Of a stretch of DNA of 8,227 nt, positions 1-5,709 are shown one piece after another. Under the pieces are notes generated by a model, which was not told where the DNA came from, did not search any database, and was given only the letters and a program-made list of their open reading frames with translations. The stretch lies in the NCBI GenBank assembly GCA_030550225.1, contig JAUQPV010000101.1:1-8227 (forward strand). Direction: 5' to 3'. Made by a program: the position numbers and the translations under genes. Within the stretch, counting starts at the first letter, position 1; the number at the start of each line of letters is the position of its first letter. Origin of the DNA: Acidobacteriota bacterium. GTDB lineage: Bacteria; Acidobacteriota; HRBIN11.

Positions 1-20
1 ACGGAAACGGCATAGGGGTT

Positions 21-164
21 GGATCCGAGGTACCTCCGAAAAGTACGATTTTACCGGCTTCGTGGGCGGCGTGATGAGGCCCAGCGGAAGGCGGTCGCCG
101 GGGCCGAGGGATGATGTCGTCCCGCGGCCTGCCGTCCCGTCATCACGACGTTCCCCTCGGATCC
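21..164. repeat. Distant 10-base inverted repeat pair
   Basis: GGATCCGAGG at 21-30 is matched exactly by its reverse complement CCTCGGATCC at 155-164. Nested inside, CCGAGGG (104-110) also pairs with CCCTCGG (154-160). The pair encloses 124 bases with no gene. No target-site duplication is visible in the flanks, and both arms contain the self-complementary GGATCC, so this may be chance or a remnant of a small intergenic repeat. Confidence 0.3.
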
Positions 165-197
165 GTAGTTCCCCGAACCGAACGGCTCTGATACACT

Positions 198-219
198 TAT
201 AATAGAGCTATAATAGAGC
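198..219 (+). promoter_or_regulatory. Tandem TATAATAGAGC repeat, possible double -10 box
   Basis: The 11-base unit TATAATAGAGC occurs twice back to back (198-208 and 209-219), giving two perfect TATAAT hexamers 11 bases apart in an otherwise GC-rich region. Both would point toward the gene at 421 with a leader of about 200 bases. No TTGACA-like -35 lies 16-18 bases upstream of either copy, so promoter activity is only a suggestion. A short GCCC/GGGC hairpin follows at 218-228. Confidence 0.35.
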
Positions 220-386
220 CCTTCGGGCCCGGGAGAATAGCGTCCAGGGGCCTTTTCCAGCGCCCAGAAAGCACGGTGTTTCAACCATTCGGGCGGGTTT
301 TCACAAACCGAAGGGCGCTGTTAATTTCAGGGGGATCCCGGGTTTCCGGAAGCCCCAACACCCAGCATCTACGACCCGAGAGCCAA

Positions 387-418
387 GACCTGGCCCCAGA
401 ACCAGGTCATAGGGGGAG
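387..418 (+). promoter_or_regulatory. Hairpin abutting the ribosome binding site of the 187-residue gene
   Basis: GACCTGG (387-393) and CCAGGTC (402-408) form a perfect 7-base-pair stem with an 8-base loop. The purine-rich Shine-Dalgarno stretch AGGGGGAG (411-418) begins two bases after the stem and lies just before the ATG at 421. The position would allow the stem to affect ribosome access. The structure is seen in the sequence; a regulatory role is inference. Confidence 0.4.
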
Positions 419-420
419 TC

Positions 421-984
421 ATGAATTGGTGGGACCGGGCGACATTGGAAGAACGTCGCCGTGTTAGTAATAGCTTCTTCCTGGGCATCATGCTGGGAAA
501 TCCAGAGGTGCCGGAAGATGCGGTCTTAAATCGCTCAGCCGTCACGATGGGTCGGTCCCTGGGCCTCGATATCGAGGAAATCCTGGAGGCGATGCGACAG
601 AATCGGGAATGGGTCGACCTCTTGACCGACTCTTTCGAGATGCTCCCCCGACCCTACTTTTGGGCTTTCTTGGCGGGCTTTTACGCCGTCTCCCTGTTCC
701 AGTACGCCAAGATTTACCAGGTCCGGCCGGACGACCACTCGCTTCGACGCATCGAGGAGACCCGGTCGAAGATGCTGGAATACCTGCAGAACTTACAGGT
801 ACCGACTCATCTTTACGACAGCTTTGTCCGGGCCGTGGCCGCCCCCGAGATGGCTGGCCCGACGCTGAGTGAATCCTTCAAGGCCTTCATCTCGAACGTC
901 CGCCTTTGGATGGAGGGCTTAGAGGACATGATCGGGGCGGCGGAAGGGGCGCCGGTCGATCTTCCACCGAAGTACATGCAATAG
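421..984 (+). CDS. Hypothetical protein, 187 residues, family not recognised
   Basis: I do not recognise this protein. It starts with ATG right after a purine-rich AGGGGGAG and ends with two consecutive in-frame TAG stops. The sequence looks mostly alpha-helical and probably soluble. It has an acidic/charged N-terminal part, a region rich in Leu, Ile and Met (about 20-60), and one strongly aromatic hydrophobic stretch (about 79-99, Phe-Trp-Ala-Phe onward, with Tyr spaced along it) that could be a buried helix or a single weak membrane segment. A charged helix follows (about 102-127, Arg/Glu rich). There is no signal peptide and no Cys residue. Codon use is real-gene-like (GTC, GCC, CTG), though somewhat more relaxed than in the downstream genes. 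The next gene is 266 bases away across a repeat region, so it is probably a separate unit. That it is a gene is fairly sure; its function is unknown. Confidence 0.7.
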   Translation: MNWWDRATLEERRRVSNSFFLGIMLGNPEVPEDAVLNRSAVTMGRSLGLDIEEILEAMRQNREWVDLLTDSFEMLPRPYFWAFLAGFYAVSLFQYAKIYQVRPDDHSLRRIEETRSKMLEYLQNLQVPTHLYDSFVRAVAAPEMAGPTLSESFKAFISNVRLWMEGLEDMIGAAEGAPVDLPPKYMQ

Positions 985-1000
985 TAGGTACGGGATAGGG

Positions 1001-1237
1001 ATTGCGGATTGAAGATTGATCGGAGGGCTGGCCATCATGCCGGTTCGCTCATAACTCATGGGTCATAGCCCCAATGAGCTCATGGCAGATGGCCCCAATG
1101 AGGCCATGAGCTATGCGCCATCAGCCATGAGCCAATAGGGTGGCATAAGCGAATACTTAACTTTCATGACCCGTATCTCCCATCTTGCATCTTGAGACAC
1201 TTTGTGCATCCCCAATTCGCAATTTGCAATTCGCAAT
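1001..1237. repeat. Intergenic repeat element with 18-base imperfect inverted ends
   Basis: The left end ATTGCGGATTGAAGATTG (1001-1018) matches the reverse complement of the right end (1220-1237, ATTGCGAATTGCAAATTG) at 15 of 18 positions. Between them lies an AT-richer spacer full of short repeats: GCCCCAATGAG twice (1068-1078, 1092-1102), GCCATGAG at 1103-1110 and 1124-1131 and inverted at 1079-1086, and CATCTTG twice (1181-1187, 1188-1194 with one mismatch). The right end itself contains AATTCGCAAT twice (1214-1223, 1228-1237). The structure resembles a non-coding intergenic repeat (MITE-like or a fossil of tandem short repeats). No open frame worth naming lies inside. It ends only 13 bases before the chosen pdxA ATG. 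Confidence 0.5.
1077..1112. repeat. Perfect 10-base inverted repeat
   Basis: AGCTCATGGC (1077-1086) and GCCATGAGCT (1103-1112) are exact reverse complements with a 16-base loop. There is no T run after it, so it does not look like an intrinsic terminator. It sits inside the larger repeat element and may be part of that family's internal structure. Confidence 0.5.
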
Positions 1238-1250
1238 GAGAGTCAGTCGT

Positions 1251-2222
1251 ATGGCCATCGGTCCTCCTCTCCGGGTCGGCGTCACCTGTGGGGACCCGAA
1301 TGGAATCGGTCCGGAGGTCGTCCTGAAGGCCCTGGCGGCTCGGCCGGCCCATCGACTCTCCATACGGGTATATGGTCCCGTCGAAGCCTTGCGCCTCTGG
1401 GCCCGTCTGTGGGGCCTGCCATGGCCGGAGGGGCCCGACCTGGAGTGGGTCGACATCCCCTGGGACGTTCGGCATACCGAATGGGGCCAGCCCAGTGCGG
1501 CGGCCGGCCGGTGGGTCGCCCAGTCGTTGGAGGCGGCCGCCCGAGACTTAGCGGCCGGCGAGGTCCACGCCTTGGTCACGGCTCCCATCATGAAGAAGAG
1601 CCTGGAATTGGCAGGCCACGCCCTATGGGACCATACCCAATTTTTGGCCGCTCGCTTCCAGACTCGCACGGTCATGAGCATGATCACGCCCCGCCTGCGG
1701 GTCGCCTTCGTGACGGCCCACATCCCCCTCCGGCGGGTCGCCGAGGTCCTCTCCCCGGCCCTCGTCGTCGAGACCGTGCGGATTGCCTACCGGGACCTCA
1801 TCCGGTGGTTTCGTATCGCCGAGCCCCGGGTCGCCGTCTGCGGCCTGAATCCCCATGCCGGTGAGGGCGGCCTGATGGGCGACGAGGAGGAGCGGGTCGT
1901 ACGGCCAGCCGTGCGGACCCTTCAGTCAGAAGGCCTGGCCGTCGAGGGCCCGGCTCCGGCCGAGACCCTATTCCGCCAGGCCCTGGAGGGCCGGTGGGAC
2001 TTGGTCGTGGCCCTCTATCACGACCAGGGCATGATCCCCGTCAAACTCCTGGATTTCGGCCAGGGCGTGAACCTGACGATGGGCCTGCCTTTCGTCCGTA
2101 CGTCTCCCGACCACGGGGCCGCCCCGGACATCGCCGGCCAGGGGGTCGCCCGGCCCGACGGGATGCGGGCCGCCCTCGCACTGGCCTTGCAAATTCTTGA
2201 CGCTCGGAGGACCCCAGCATAA
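1251..2222 (+). CDS. pdxA: 4-hydroxythreonine-4-phosphate dehydrogenase PdxA
   Basis: PdxA oxidises 4-phosphohydroxy-L-threonine with NAD(P). The product decarboxylates to 3-amino-1-hydroxyacetone phosphate, a precursor of pyridoxine 5'-phosphate in the DXP-dependent vitamin B6 route; the enzyme is cytosolic. Visible marks are the N-terminal GDPNGIGPE motif, the TAPIMKKSL...DHTQFLA segment, and the three metal-binding His in family context: H157 (VTAHIP), H202 (NPHAGEGG) and H257 (YHDQGMIPVK). The C-terminal TSPDHGAAPDIAGQG motif is also present. With this ATG the protein is 323 residues, close to the roughly 330 of the family. The frame stays open upstream to a TTG at 1185 and an ATG at 1236, but those residues fall in the repeat element and are not PdxA-like. 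The Shine-Dalgarno is weak. PdxA paralogues acting on other phosphorylated four-carbon acids exist, so the exact substrate is inferred. Confidence 0.93.
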   Translation: MAIGPPLRVGVTCGDPNGIGPEVVLKALAARPAHRLSIRVYGPVEALRLWARLWGLPWPEGPDLEWVDIPWDVRHTEWGQPSAAAGRWVAQSLEAAARDLAAGEVHALVTAPIMKKSLELAGHALWDHTQFLAARFQTRTVMSMITPRLRVAFVTAHIPLRRVAEVLSPALVVETVRIAYRDLIRWFRIAEPRVAVCGLNPHAGEGGLMGDEEERVVRPAVRTLQSEGLAVEGPAPAETLFRQALEGRWDLVVALYHDQGMIPVKLLDFGQGVNLTMGLPFVRTSPDHGAAPDIAGQGVARPDGMRAALALALQILDARRTPA

Positions 2223-2230
2223 ATTTGAAT

Positions 2231-2253
2231 GCACAACGACCAGCGGGTTGTGC
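2231..2253 (+). promoter_or_regulatory. Hairpin between pdxA and the nuclease-domain gene
   Basis: GCACAAC (2231-2237) and GTTGTGC (2247-2253) form a perfect 7-base-pair stem with a 9-base loop, 8 bases after the pdxA stop and 16 bases before the next Shine-Dalgarno. No T run follows, so it is unlikely to be a full terminator. It could protect the pdxA mRNA end or tune expression of the downstream gene. Confidence 0.35.
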
Positions 2254-2280
2254 TCGGGAAATCCGGTTCGGAGGACGTGC

Positions 2281-2775
2281 ATGGCCTGGTCGGACAGCAA
2301 AGAGGTCCGGATGCAAATTAAGGGCCTCTTCATGGACCCGCTGAACCGCATGCCCATCGTCGTCCTGGCCGACTCCCACAGCGAATCCCTCCTGCCGATC
2401 TGGATCGGGATGGCCGAAGCCAGCGCCATCGCCATGCAGTTGGAAAATGTCCAGCCCCCCCGTCCCATGACCCACGACCTGCTCCGCAACGTCATCGAGG
2501 GCCTGGATGCCCGTCTGGAAAAGGTCGTCGTCCACGACCTCCAGGAGAATACCTTCTACGCGATCCTCGTCCTGAAACACCCCTCGGGTACGGTCGTCGT
2601 CGACGCTCGACCCAGCGACGCCATCGCCCTGGCCCTCCGGTTCAACGCCCCGATCTACGTCAGCGAACGCGTCCTGATGGAAGCCAAGACCATCGACCTC
2701 CACGAGCAGACCGAATCGGTCCAGCAGTGGCTGGAGAGCATGGAGCCCGAGGACTTCGGCAAGTATCAGGTCTGA
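2281..2775 (+). CDS. Bifunctional nuclease-domain protein (DUF151 / BFN family)
   Basis: This 164-residue protein carries the BFN domain over most of its length. Marks are KGLFMDPLNRMPIVVL (14-29), the LPIWIGMAEASAIAMQLE segment (38-55), RPMTHDLL (61-68) and VVVDARPSDAIALALR (105-120), which is the most conserved signature of the family. Family members have been linked to nuclease activity on RNA and DNA, but the cellular role is poorly settled in most bacteria. I chose ATG 2281 because a perfect GGAGG (2270-2274) lies 6 bases before it. ATG 2311 also has a purine stretch AGAGG (2301-2305) and would remove ten residues outside the domain, so that start is possible. The gene follows pdxA by 58 bases in the same direction and may be co-transcribed. 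It converges on recR with 12 bases between stops. Confidence 0.9.
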   Translation: MAWSDSKEVRMQIKGLFMDPLNRMPIVVLADSHSESLLPIWIGMAEASAIAMQLENVQPPRPMTHDLLRNVIEGLDARLEKVVVHDLQENTFYAILVLKHPSGTVVVDARPSDAIALALRFNAPIYVSERVLMEAKTIDLHEQTESVQQWLESMEPEDFGKYQV

Positions 2776-2787
2776 CGAGCGGCGACC

Positions 2788-3393
2788 TCACAGGTCCAGC
2801 CGTCCCTGAAGCGCCCGTGTAAGGGTTAATTCGTCGACATACTCGATGTCGGCCCCCATCGGAAGCCCCGCCGCCAACCGAGTGATTCGTATGCCCAGGG
2901 GCTTGATCTGGGCTGCCAGGTACGTGCACGTCGCCTCCCCTTCGACCGTCGGGTTCAGGGCTAAGACGACTTCCTGATACCGACCCGACCGTAAACGCTC
3001 CATCAGCTCCCGAATCTTCAACTGCTCCGGCCCCACGCCGTGCAGGGGCGACAGGACGCCCATCAGGACGTGGTAATGACCCCGAAAGACGCCCGTCCGC
3101 TCGATGGCCCATACGTTGAGGGGGGCCTCCACGACACAGAGGACCCCCGTCGCCCGCTGGGGGTCCCGGCACACGGCACAGACCTCGTCCTCCGTCATCG
3201 AAAAGCATTGCGCACACAGCCGCACGGACGCCCGAGCCTCCTGGATGGCCTCGACCAGCCGTTGCACCTCCAGGGGCGGGAGCTGTAAGACATGCATGGC
3301 CAGTCGCTGGGCCGTCCGGGGGCCCACGCCGGGAAGCGTCATCAGGACCCGTATCAACCGCTGGACCGTCGGAAGCGGAATCCCCGTTATCAT
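2788..3393 (-). CDS. recR: Recombination mediator protein RecR
   Basis: RecR works with RecO (and RecF) to load RecA on single-stranded DNA at gaps during recombinational repair; it is a cytosolic DNA clamp. The 201 residues match the usual family length. Domains in order are an N-terminal helix-hairpin-helix (LPGVGPRTAQRLA, about 19-32), a four-Cys zinc finger (C60, C63, C72, C75), a Toprim domain beginning VLCVVE (84-89) with the LSPLHGVGPE motif (114-123), NPTVEGEAT (147-155), and the C-terminal GLPMGADIEYVDELTL (177-191). The start has a good GGAGG-type Shine-Dalgarno just upstream on the minus strand (about 3399-3403). The common partners dnaX and ybaB are not beside it; it runs alone, divergent from the Fur-family gene. 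Confidence 0.97.
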   Translation of the reverse strand: MITGIPLPTVQRLIRVLMTLPGVGPRTAQRLAMHVLQLPPLEVQRLVEAIQEARASVRLCAQCFSMTEDEVCAVCRDPQRATGVLCVVEAPLNVWAIERTGVFRGHYHVLMGVLSPLHGVGPEQLKIRELMERLRSGRYQEVVLALNPTVEGEATCTYLAAQIKPLGIRITRLAAGLPMGADIEYVDELTLTRALQGRLDL

Positions 3394-3578
3394 CGGACCT
3401 CCCTCTCGGCGGATGGGCAGGCGAAACGACGGTGTCCGTCCCTACCCAATATCCAGCCCCAAAGGTTATCTTACTCGCTCTTGCCAAGCCACCGCCGGGG
3501 CCGAGACTCCCGTCTCTTGACGATGGGGGCCGGAGGGTACACAATGAAAAACAAGCTAAAAATCGCTTTCAATGGACC
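3394..3578. other. Divergent recR / Fur-family spacer
   Basis: This 185-base spacer must hold promoters for both divergent genes. On the plus strand a TTGACG/CACAAT pair (3517-3545) is the best candidate. Nothing equally good was found for recR, although its Shine-Dalgarno is clear at the left end. No TTATAAT-type PerR box or classical Fur box is visible in it. Confidence 0.45.
3517..3545 (+). promoter_or_regulatory. Possible sigma-70-type promoter for the PerR-like gene
   Basis: TTGACG (3517-3522) is followed after 17 bases by CACAAT (3540-3545). The -35 matches consensus at 5 of 6 positions and the -10 at 4 of 6. Transcription would start near 3552-3557, leaving about 22-27 bases before the ATG at 3579. 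If this is the promoter, the ATG at 3544 is not in the message. Confidence 0.4.
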
Positions 3579-3606
3579 ATGCGGAAGACTCGGCAACGAG
3601 ACCTGA
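3544..3606 (+). CDS. Possible 20-residue leader ORF overlapping the PerR-like gene start
   Basis: A strong GGAGGG (about 3531-3536) sits 7 bases before ATG 3544, which opens a 20-codon frame (MKNKLKIAFN...) ending in TGA at 3604-3606, past the start of the regulator at 3579. The regulator's own ATG lacks a clear Shine-Dalgarno. The overlap would suit translational coupling. The alternative is that the regulator really starts here and a one-base change in the AAAAA run (about 3558-3562) hides it. A third option is chance, with the GGAGGG lying inside a promoter spacer. Confidence 0.25.
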   Translation: MKNKLKIAFNGPCGRLGNET

Positions 3607-3986
3607 TCCTCCGTGTCGTTTGTACCCATCCTGGTCATCCCTCCCTTCAAGATGTCTATCAGATGGCCCGTCAGCAGATGCCCCGGATTGGTCTCGCCAC
3701 GGTCTATCGCCATCTCGAACAGTTGGCCCGGGCGGGCGTCGTCCGCAAGGTCGTCTTGGGCGACCGGGTCACCCGCTATGACACGAATATTGGAAAGCAT
3801 TATCATATACGATGTGTGGAGTGCGGCCGTATTGACGACCTCCCCTTGTCTTTCATGGATACCATTCACGAAAGGATATCTCAATCCGTCGGATACCAGG
3901 TCCTCGAACACTTCCTGGAAGTCGTCGGCCGATGCCCGGCCTGCTATCATGGGGTCACCGTCGATAATAAGGCCGGAAGGCAATAA
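3579..3986 (+). CDS. Fur-family metalloregulator, PerR-like
   Basis: This 135-residue protein is a metal-dependent DNA-binding repressor of the Fur family. The N-terminal winged helix has TRQRDLIL (4-11), HPSLQDVY (20-27) and the recognition-helix signature GLATVYRHLEQLARAG (38-53). The dimerisation domain carries HYH (74-76) and two CxxC pairs (C79/C82, C119/C122) for structural zinc. The regulatory metal ligands fit PerR better than Fur: H20, D68 in RYD, H74, H76 and an Asp in IDDL (86-87). In PerR the Asp at the D68 position, where Fur has Glu, supports peroxide sensing through iron-catalysed His oxidation. ATG 3579 gives the compact N-terminus but has a weak Shine-Dalgarno. Codon use is AT-richer than in the neighbours in the middle third. 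No catalase, peroxidase or rubrerythrin gene is adjacent, so its targets are unknown. Confidence 0.9.
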   Translation: MRKTRQRDLILRVVCTHPGHPSLQDVYQMARQQMPRIGLATVYRHLEQLARAGVVRKVVLGDRVTRYDTNIGKHYHIRCVECGRIDDLPLSFMDTIHERISQSVGYQVLEHFLEVVGRCPACYHGVTVDNKAGRQ

Positions 3987-4012
3987 GGCAGTGGGGCAAG
4001 GGGCCGTAAAAT

Positions 4013-4031
4013 CCCGATCCGATCGGCTTTT
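4013..4031 (+). terminator. Weak intrinsic terminator candidate after the PerR-like gene
   Basis: CCGAT (4014-4018) pairs with ATCGG (4022-4026) around a 3-base loop, followed by CTTTT. The stem is short but the T run and the location, 27 bases after the regulator's stop, fit a terminator. It could also be a simple palindromic site. Confidence 0.35.
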
Positions 4032-4062
4032 CCGACCCTTCGAGGAGGACGGCCTTTAAGCA

Positions 4063-4109
4063 TGGGGCCGATGGGCCGGTCGGCAGGAAGAGTCGGTGCC
4101 GAGGCCCCA
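4063..4109 (+). promoter_or_regulatory. Composite stem-loop upstream of the sensor kinase
   Basis: An outer stem TGGGGCC (4063-4069)/GGCCCCA (4103-4109) encloses an inner stem TCGGCA (4080-4085)/TGCCGA (4097-4102), with a 10-base bulge on the left arm and an 11-base loop. The two stems stack directly on the right side. It lies about 100 bases before the kinase ATG. It may end transcription from the left, act as a leader structure, or hold a binding site; its left arm contains CCGATGG, also found in the palindrome at 7190-7204. A frame of 39 codons with ATG at 4062 runs through it, but its GGAGG (4044-4048) is 13 bases away, so I do not call a gene. Confidence 0.35.
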
Positions 4110-4176
4110 AGTCCCCGCCCCTGCCGTATCTTGCATACCCGACTCGGTGTTGAGGCGGGGCGTTCGATGCTCGGCC

Positions 4177-4182
4177 TATAAC
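4177..4182 (+). promoter_or_regulatory. Possible -10 box of the kinase/regulator operon
   Basis: TATAAC matches the -10 consensus at 5 of 6 positions and would start transcription near 4189, about 23 bases before the kinase ATG. The only -35-like hexamer nearby, TTGAGG at 4150-4155, is 21 bases away, which is too far for an ordinary sigma-70 promoter. An activator-dependent or different promoter is possible. Confidence 0.3.
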
Positions 4183-4211
4183 ATGGACTGAACACCCCGA
4201 TCCGGCGGCCG

Positions 4212-5690
4212 ATGCGGTTGACGTTTCAGCAGAAGCTCATGTTAGCCTTCGGGTGTATGATCTTGCCCTTGGGCCTCATTGGGGTCCACTCCCTATGGAG
4301 TCTCCGGCGGGAGAATGCGGCCCTGCGGGCCCTGGAGGCGAACCTGGCCCGGCGGGCCGTCCTGGCCGAGGCGGAAAATACGATCTACCGCCAGATCCGG
4401 GAGGTCTTCCATTTTCTTATCGAGGGCGACCCGGAAATCAAGGCAGAGATCGCGAGACTCGATGAGATCGTGCGGGGGCGGATCGCCGAGTGGAAGCGGA
4501 CAGCCGTAGACCCTGAGGAGGTCCGGGTCACTCGGGAGCTGGAGAAATACTATCAAGATCTCTTGAAGGTCACGGACCGGATCTTCACCCTCTACGAGGG
4601 GGGGTACAGAGTCGAAGCCATCCAGCTCACGCAGAGGGAGTTACGGGGCCGGATTCTCCCGGACCTCAACCGGACGGTTACCGAAATTTACCGCATCAAT
4701 CGTGAGCGTGGCCTCCAGCAGGCCTTTCAAGAGGTCGGGGTGGTCCGGCGTCAGACCCAGACGGTCCTGGCCGTCCTGGTCGTGGGCTCCATCGTCGCCG
4801 GCGTCCTTTTCTCGGTCCTCATCTCCCGAAGTCTGGCTCGGCCCATCGAGGACTTGAAACGGGCCATGGACATCGTCGGGGAGGGTCGGCTGGACTATCG
4901 GGTCGAGGCCCGGTCCGACGACGAGGTCGGGGACTTGGCCCGGTCATTTGTCTCGATGATCGAAAAGCTTCGGGAGACTCAGGCCCGCCTCATCCACTCG
5001 GAGAAGCTGGCCTTCATCGGGCAGATGTCGGCGGCCGTCGCCCACGGCCTCCGAAATCCCCTGGCCAGCATCCGGGCGGCCGCTCAACTGGGCCTCTACC
5101 GGCTTCCGCCCGCCGACCCGCTTCGGGAAAACCTCCAGGCCGTCATCGCTGAGGTGGACCGCTTAGAGCGGCGGATCGATCACCTCTTGGATTTTGCCAA
5201 GCCGGCTCCTTTCCAACCGGCGTGGGAGCAGGTCAACCGCCTCGTCGAGGACGGTCTTGCCGGTTTAGCCGAAAAGATCCGACAGCAGGGGATCCGCTTG
5301 GAAGTCGACCTTCAGGCGGGTCTTCCGGAGATCCGGCTCGACCCGGTCCAGGTCGAGCAGGCCATTCTGGAGGTCCTTTCGAACGCCGTCGAGGCCATGC
5401 CCCGGGGGGGTGTCCTGCGGGTGACGACTCGCGGGACCGACGAGGCCGTCGAAATCGTCGTCGAGGACACGGGCGAAGGGATTCCCGGGGACGTCTTGGC
5501 CCGCGTCTTCGAACCCTTCTTCACGACGAAGGCCGACGGAACTGGCTTGGGGCTGGCCATCGCCAAGCGATTTATCGATCAAAACGGCGGGACCCTGACG
5601 ATCGATAGCCGGGTCGGGCGGGGCACGTCGGTCCGCATCACGCTCCCCGTCGTTCGGGAGGCCCAACTGGCGGACCTTCCCTCGAGGTGA
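4212..5690 (+). CDS. Membrane sensor histidine kinase (NtrB/AtoS type, HAMP)
   Basis: This 492-residue kinase is the likely signal input for the response regulator encoded 19 bases downstream. It has a first membrane helix (about 9-30), an extracytoplasmic, charged, mostly helical sensor of about 150 residues that looks like a four-helix bundle, a second membrane helix (about 184-204) and a HAMP linker ending in the SDDEVGDLARSF segment. No PAS or GAF domain is present. The HisKA domain has the phospho-accepting H278 in AHGLRNPLASIRAA, followed by the ATPase domain: N391 in the N box (LSNAVEAM), D419 in DTGEGIP, FEPFFTTK, and the GTGLGLAI lid motif from 443. It should autophosphorylate H278 and pass the phosphate to D54 of the regulator. 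ATG 4212 gives a sensible Lys/Gln-flanked first helix, but its Shine-Dalgarno is poor. The signal sensed is unknown. Confidence 0.95.
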   Translation: MRLTFQQKLMLAFGCMILPLGLIGVHSLWSLRRENAALRALEANLARRAVLAEAENTIYRQIREVFHFLIEGDPEIKAEIARLDEIVRGRIAEWKRTAVDPEEVRVTRELEKYYQDLLKVTDRIFTLYEGGYRVEAIQLTQRELRGRILPDLNRTVTEIYRINRERGLQQAFQEVGVVRRQTQTVLAVLVVGSIVAGVLFSVLISRSLARPIEDLKRAMDIVGEGRLDYRVEARSDDEVGDLARSFVSMIEKLRETQARLIHSEKLAFIGQMSAAVAHGLRNPLASIRAAAQLGLYRLPPADPLRENLQAVIAEVDRLERRIDHLLDFAKPAPFQPAWEQVNRLVEDGLAGLAEKIRQQGIRLEVDLQAGLPEIRLDPVQVEQAILEVLSNAVEAMPRGGVLRVTTRGTDEAVEIVVEDTGEGIPGDVLARVFEPFFTTKADGTGLGLAIAKRFIDQNGGTLTIDSRVGRGTSVRITLPVVREAQLADLPSR

Positions 5691-5709
5691 GTCCACACCG
5701 GAGGGTAGG

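Larger units (their letters stand above)
1..420. other. Left-edge region without a convincing gene
   Basis: No reading frame here resembles a known protein. One plus-strand frame is open from the left edge to a TAA at 200-202 and another to a TGA at 72-74. Either could be the tail of a gene outside the window, but the first is rich in Arg, Pro and Ser and looks like a GC-rich chance frame. What is visible is repeat structure: a 10-base palindrome GAGGTACCTC at 27-36, a distant inverted pair GGATCCGAGG/CCTCGGATCC (21-30 and 155-164), a tandem TATAATAGAGC repeat (198-219), and a hairpin just before the ribosome binding site of the next gene (387-408). The region probably carries the promoter and leader of the gene at 421, but no good -35/-10 pair can be named. 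Confidence 0.5.

Noticed and set aside
1..13. Minus-strand gene starting at 13 and leaving the window
   Set aside because: Only four codons are visible; the GGAGGT on that strand (33-38) is too far from the ATG to decide.
197..213. TTATA-N7-TATAA as a PerR operator
   Set aside because: The PerR box is a 7-1-7 inverted repeat; here the dominant structure is a direct repeat with only 5-base arms, and it is far from the PerR-like gene.
51..284. Minus-strand 77-codon frame
   Set aside because: There is no ribosome binding site or recognisable motif, and its composition is like translated GC-rich spacer; it also spans the tandem TATAAT repeat.
1185..1250. Longer PdxA start at TTG 1185 or ATG 1236
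   Set aside because: The extra residues are translated repeat sequence and would make the protein longer than the family; ATG 1251 starts just before the conserved GDPNGIGPE segment.
2776..2787. Shared bidirectional terminator between the nuclease-domain gene and recR
   Set aside because: The 12-base gap holds no stem-loop or T run.
2660..3544. Long 294-codon minus-strand frame overlapping recR
   Set aside because: It is a shadow of recR in another frame with low-complexity Gly/Pro/Arg-rich translation; RecR has full family motifs.
4119..4136. TTGCAT at 4131 as the -12 element of a sigma-54 promoter for the kinase operon
   Set aside because: The GG required 12 bases before the G of TTGC is absent (CT at 4121-4122).
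4062..4181. 39-codon small gene before the kinase
   Set aside because: Its GGAGG is 13 bases away, it lies across a stem-loop, and its translation has no recognisable feature.
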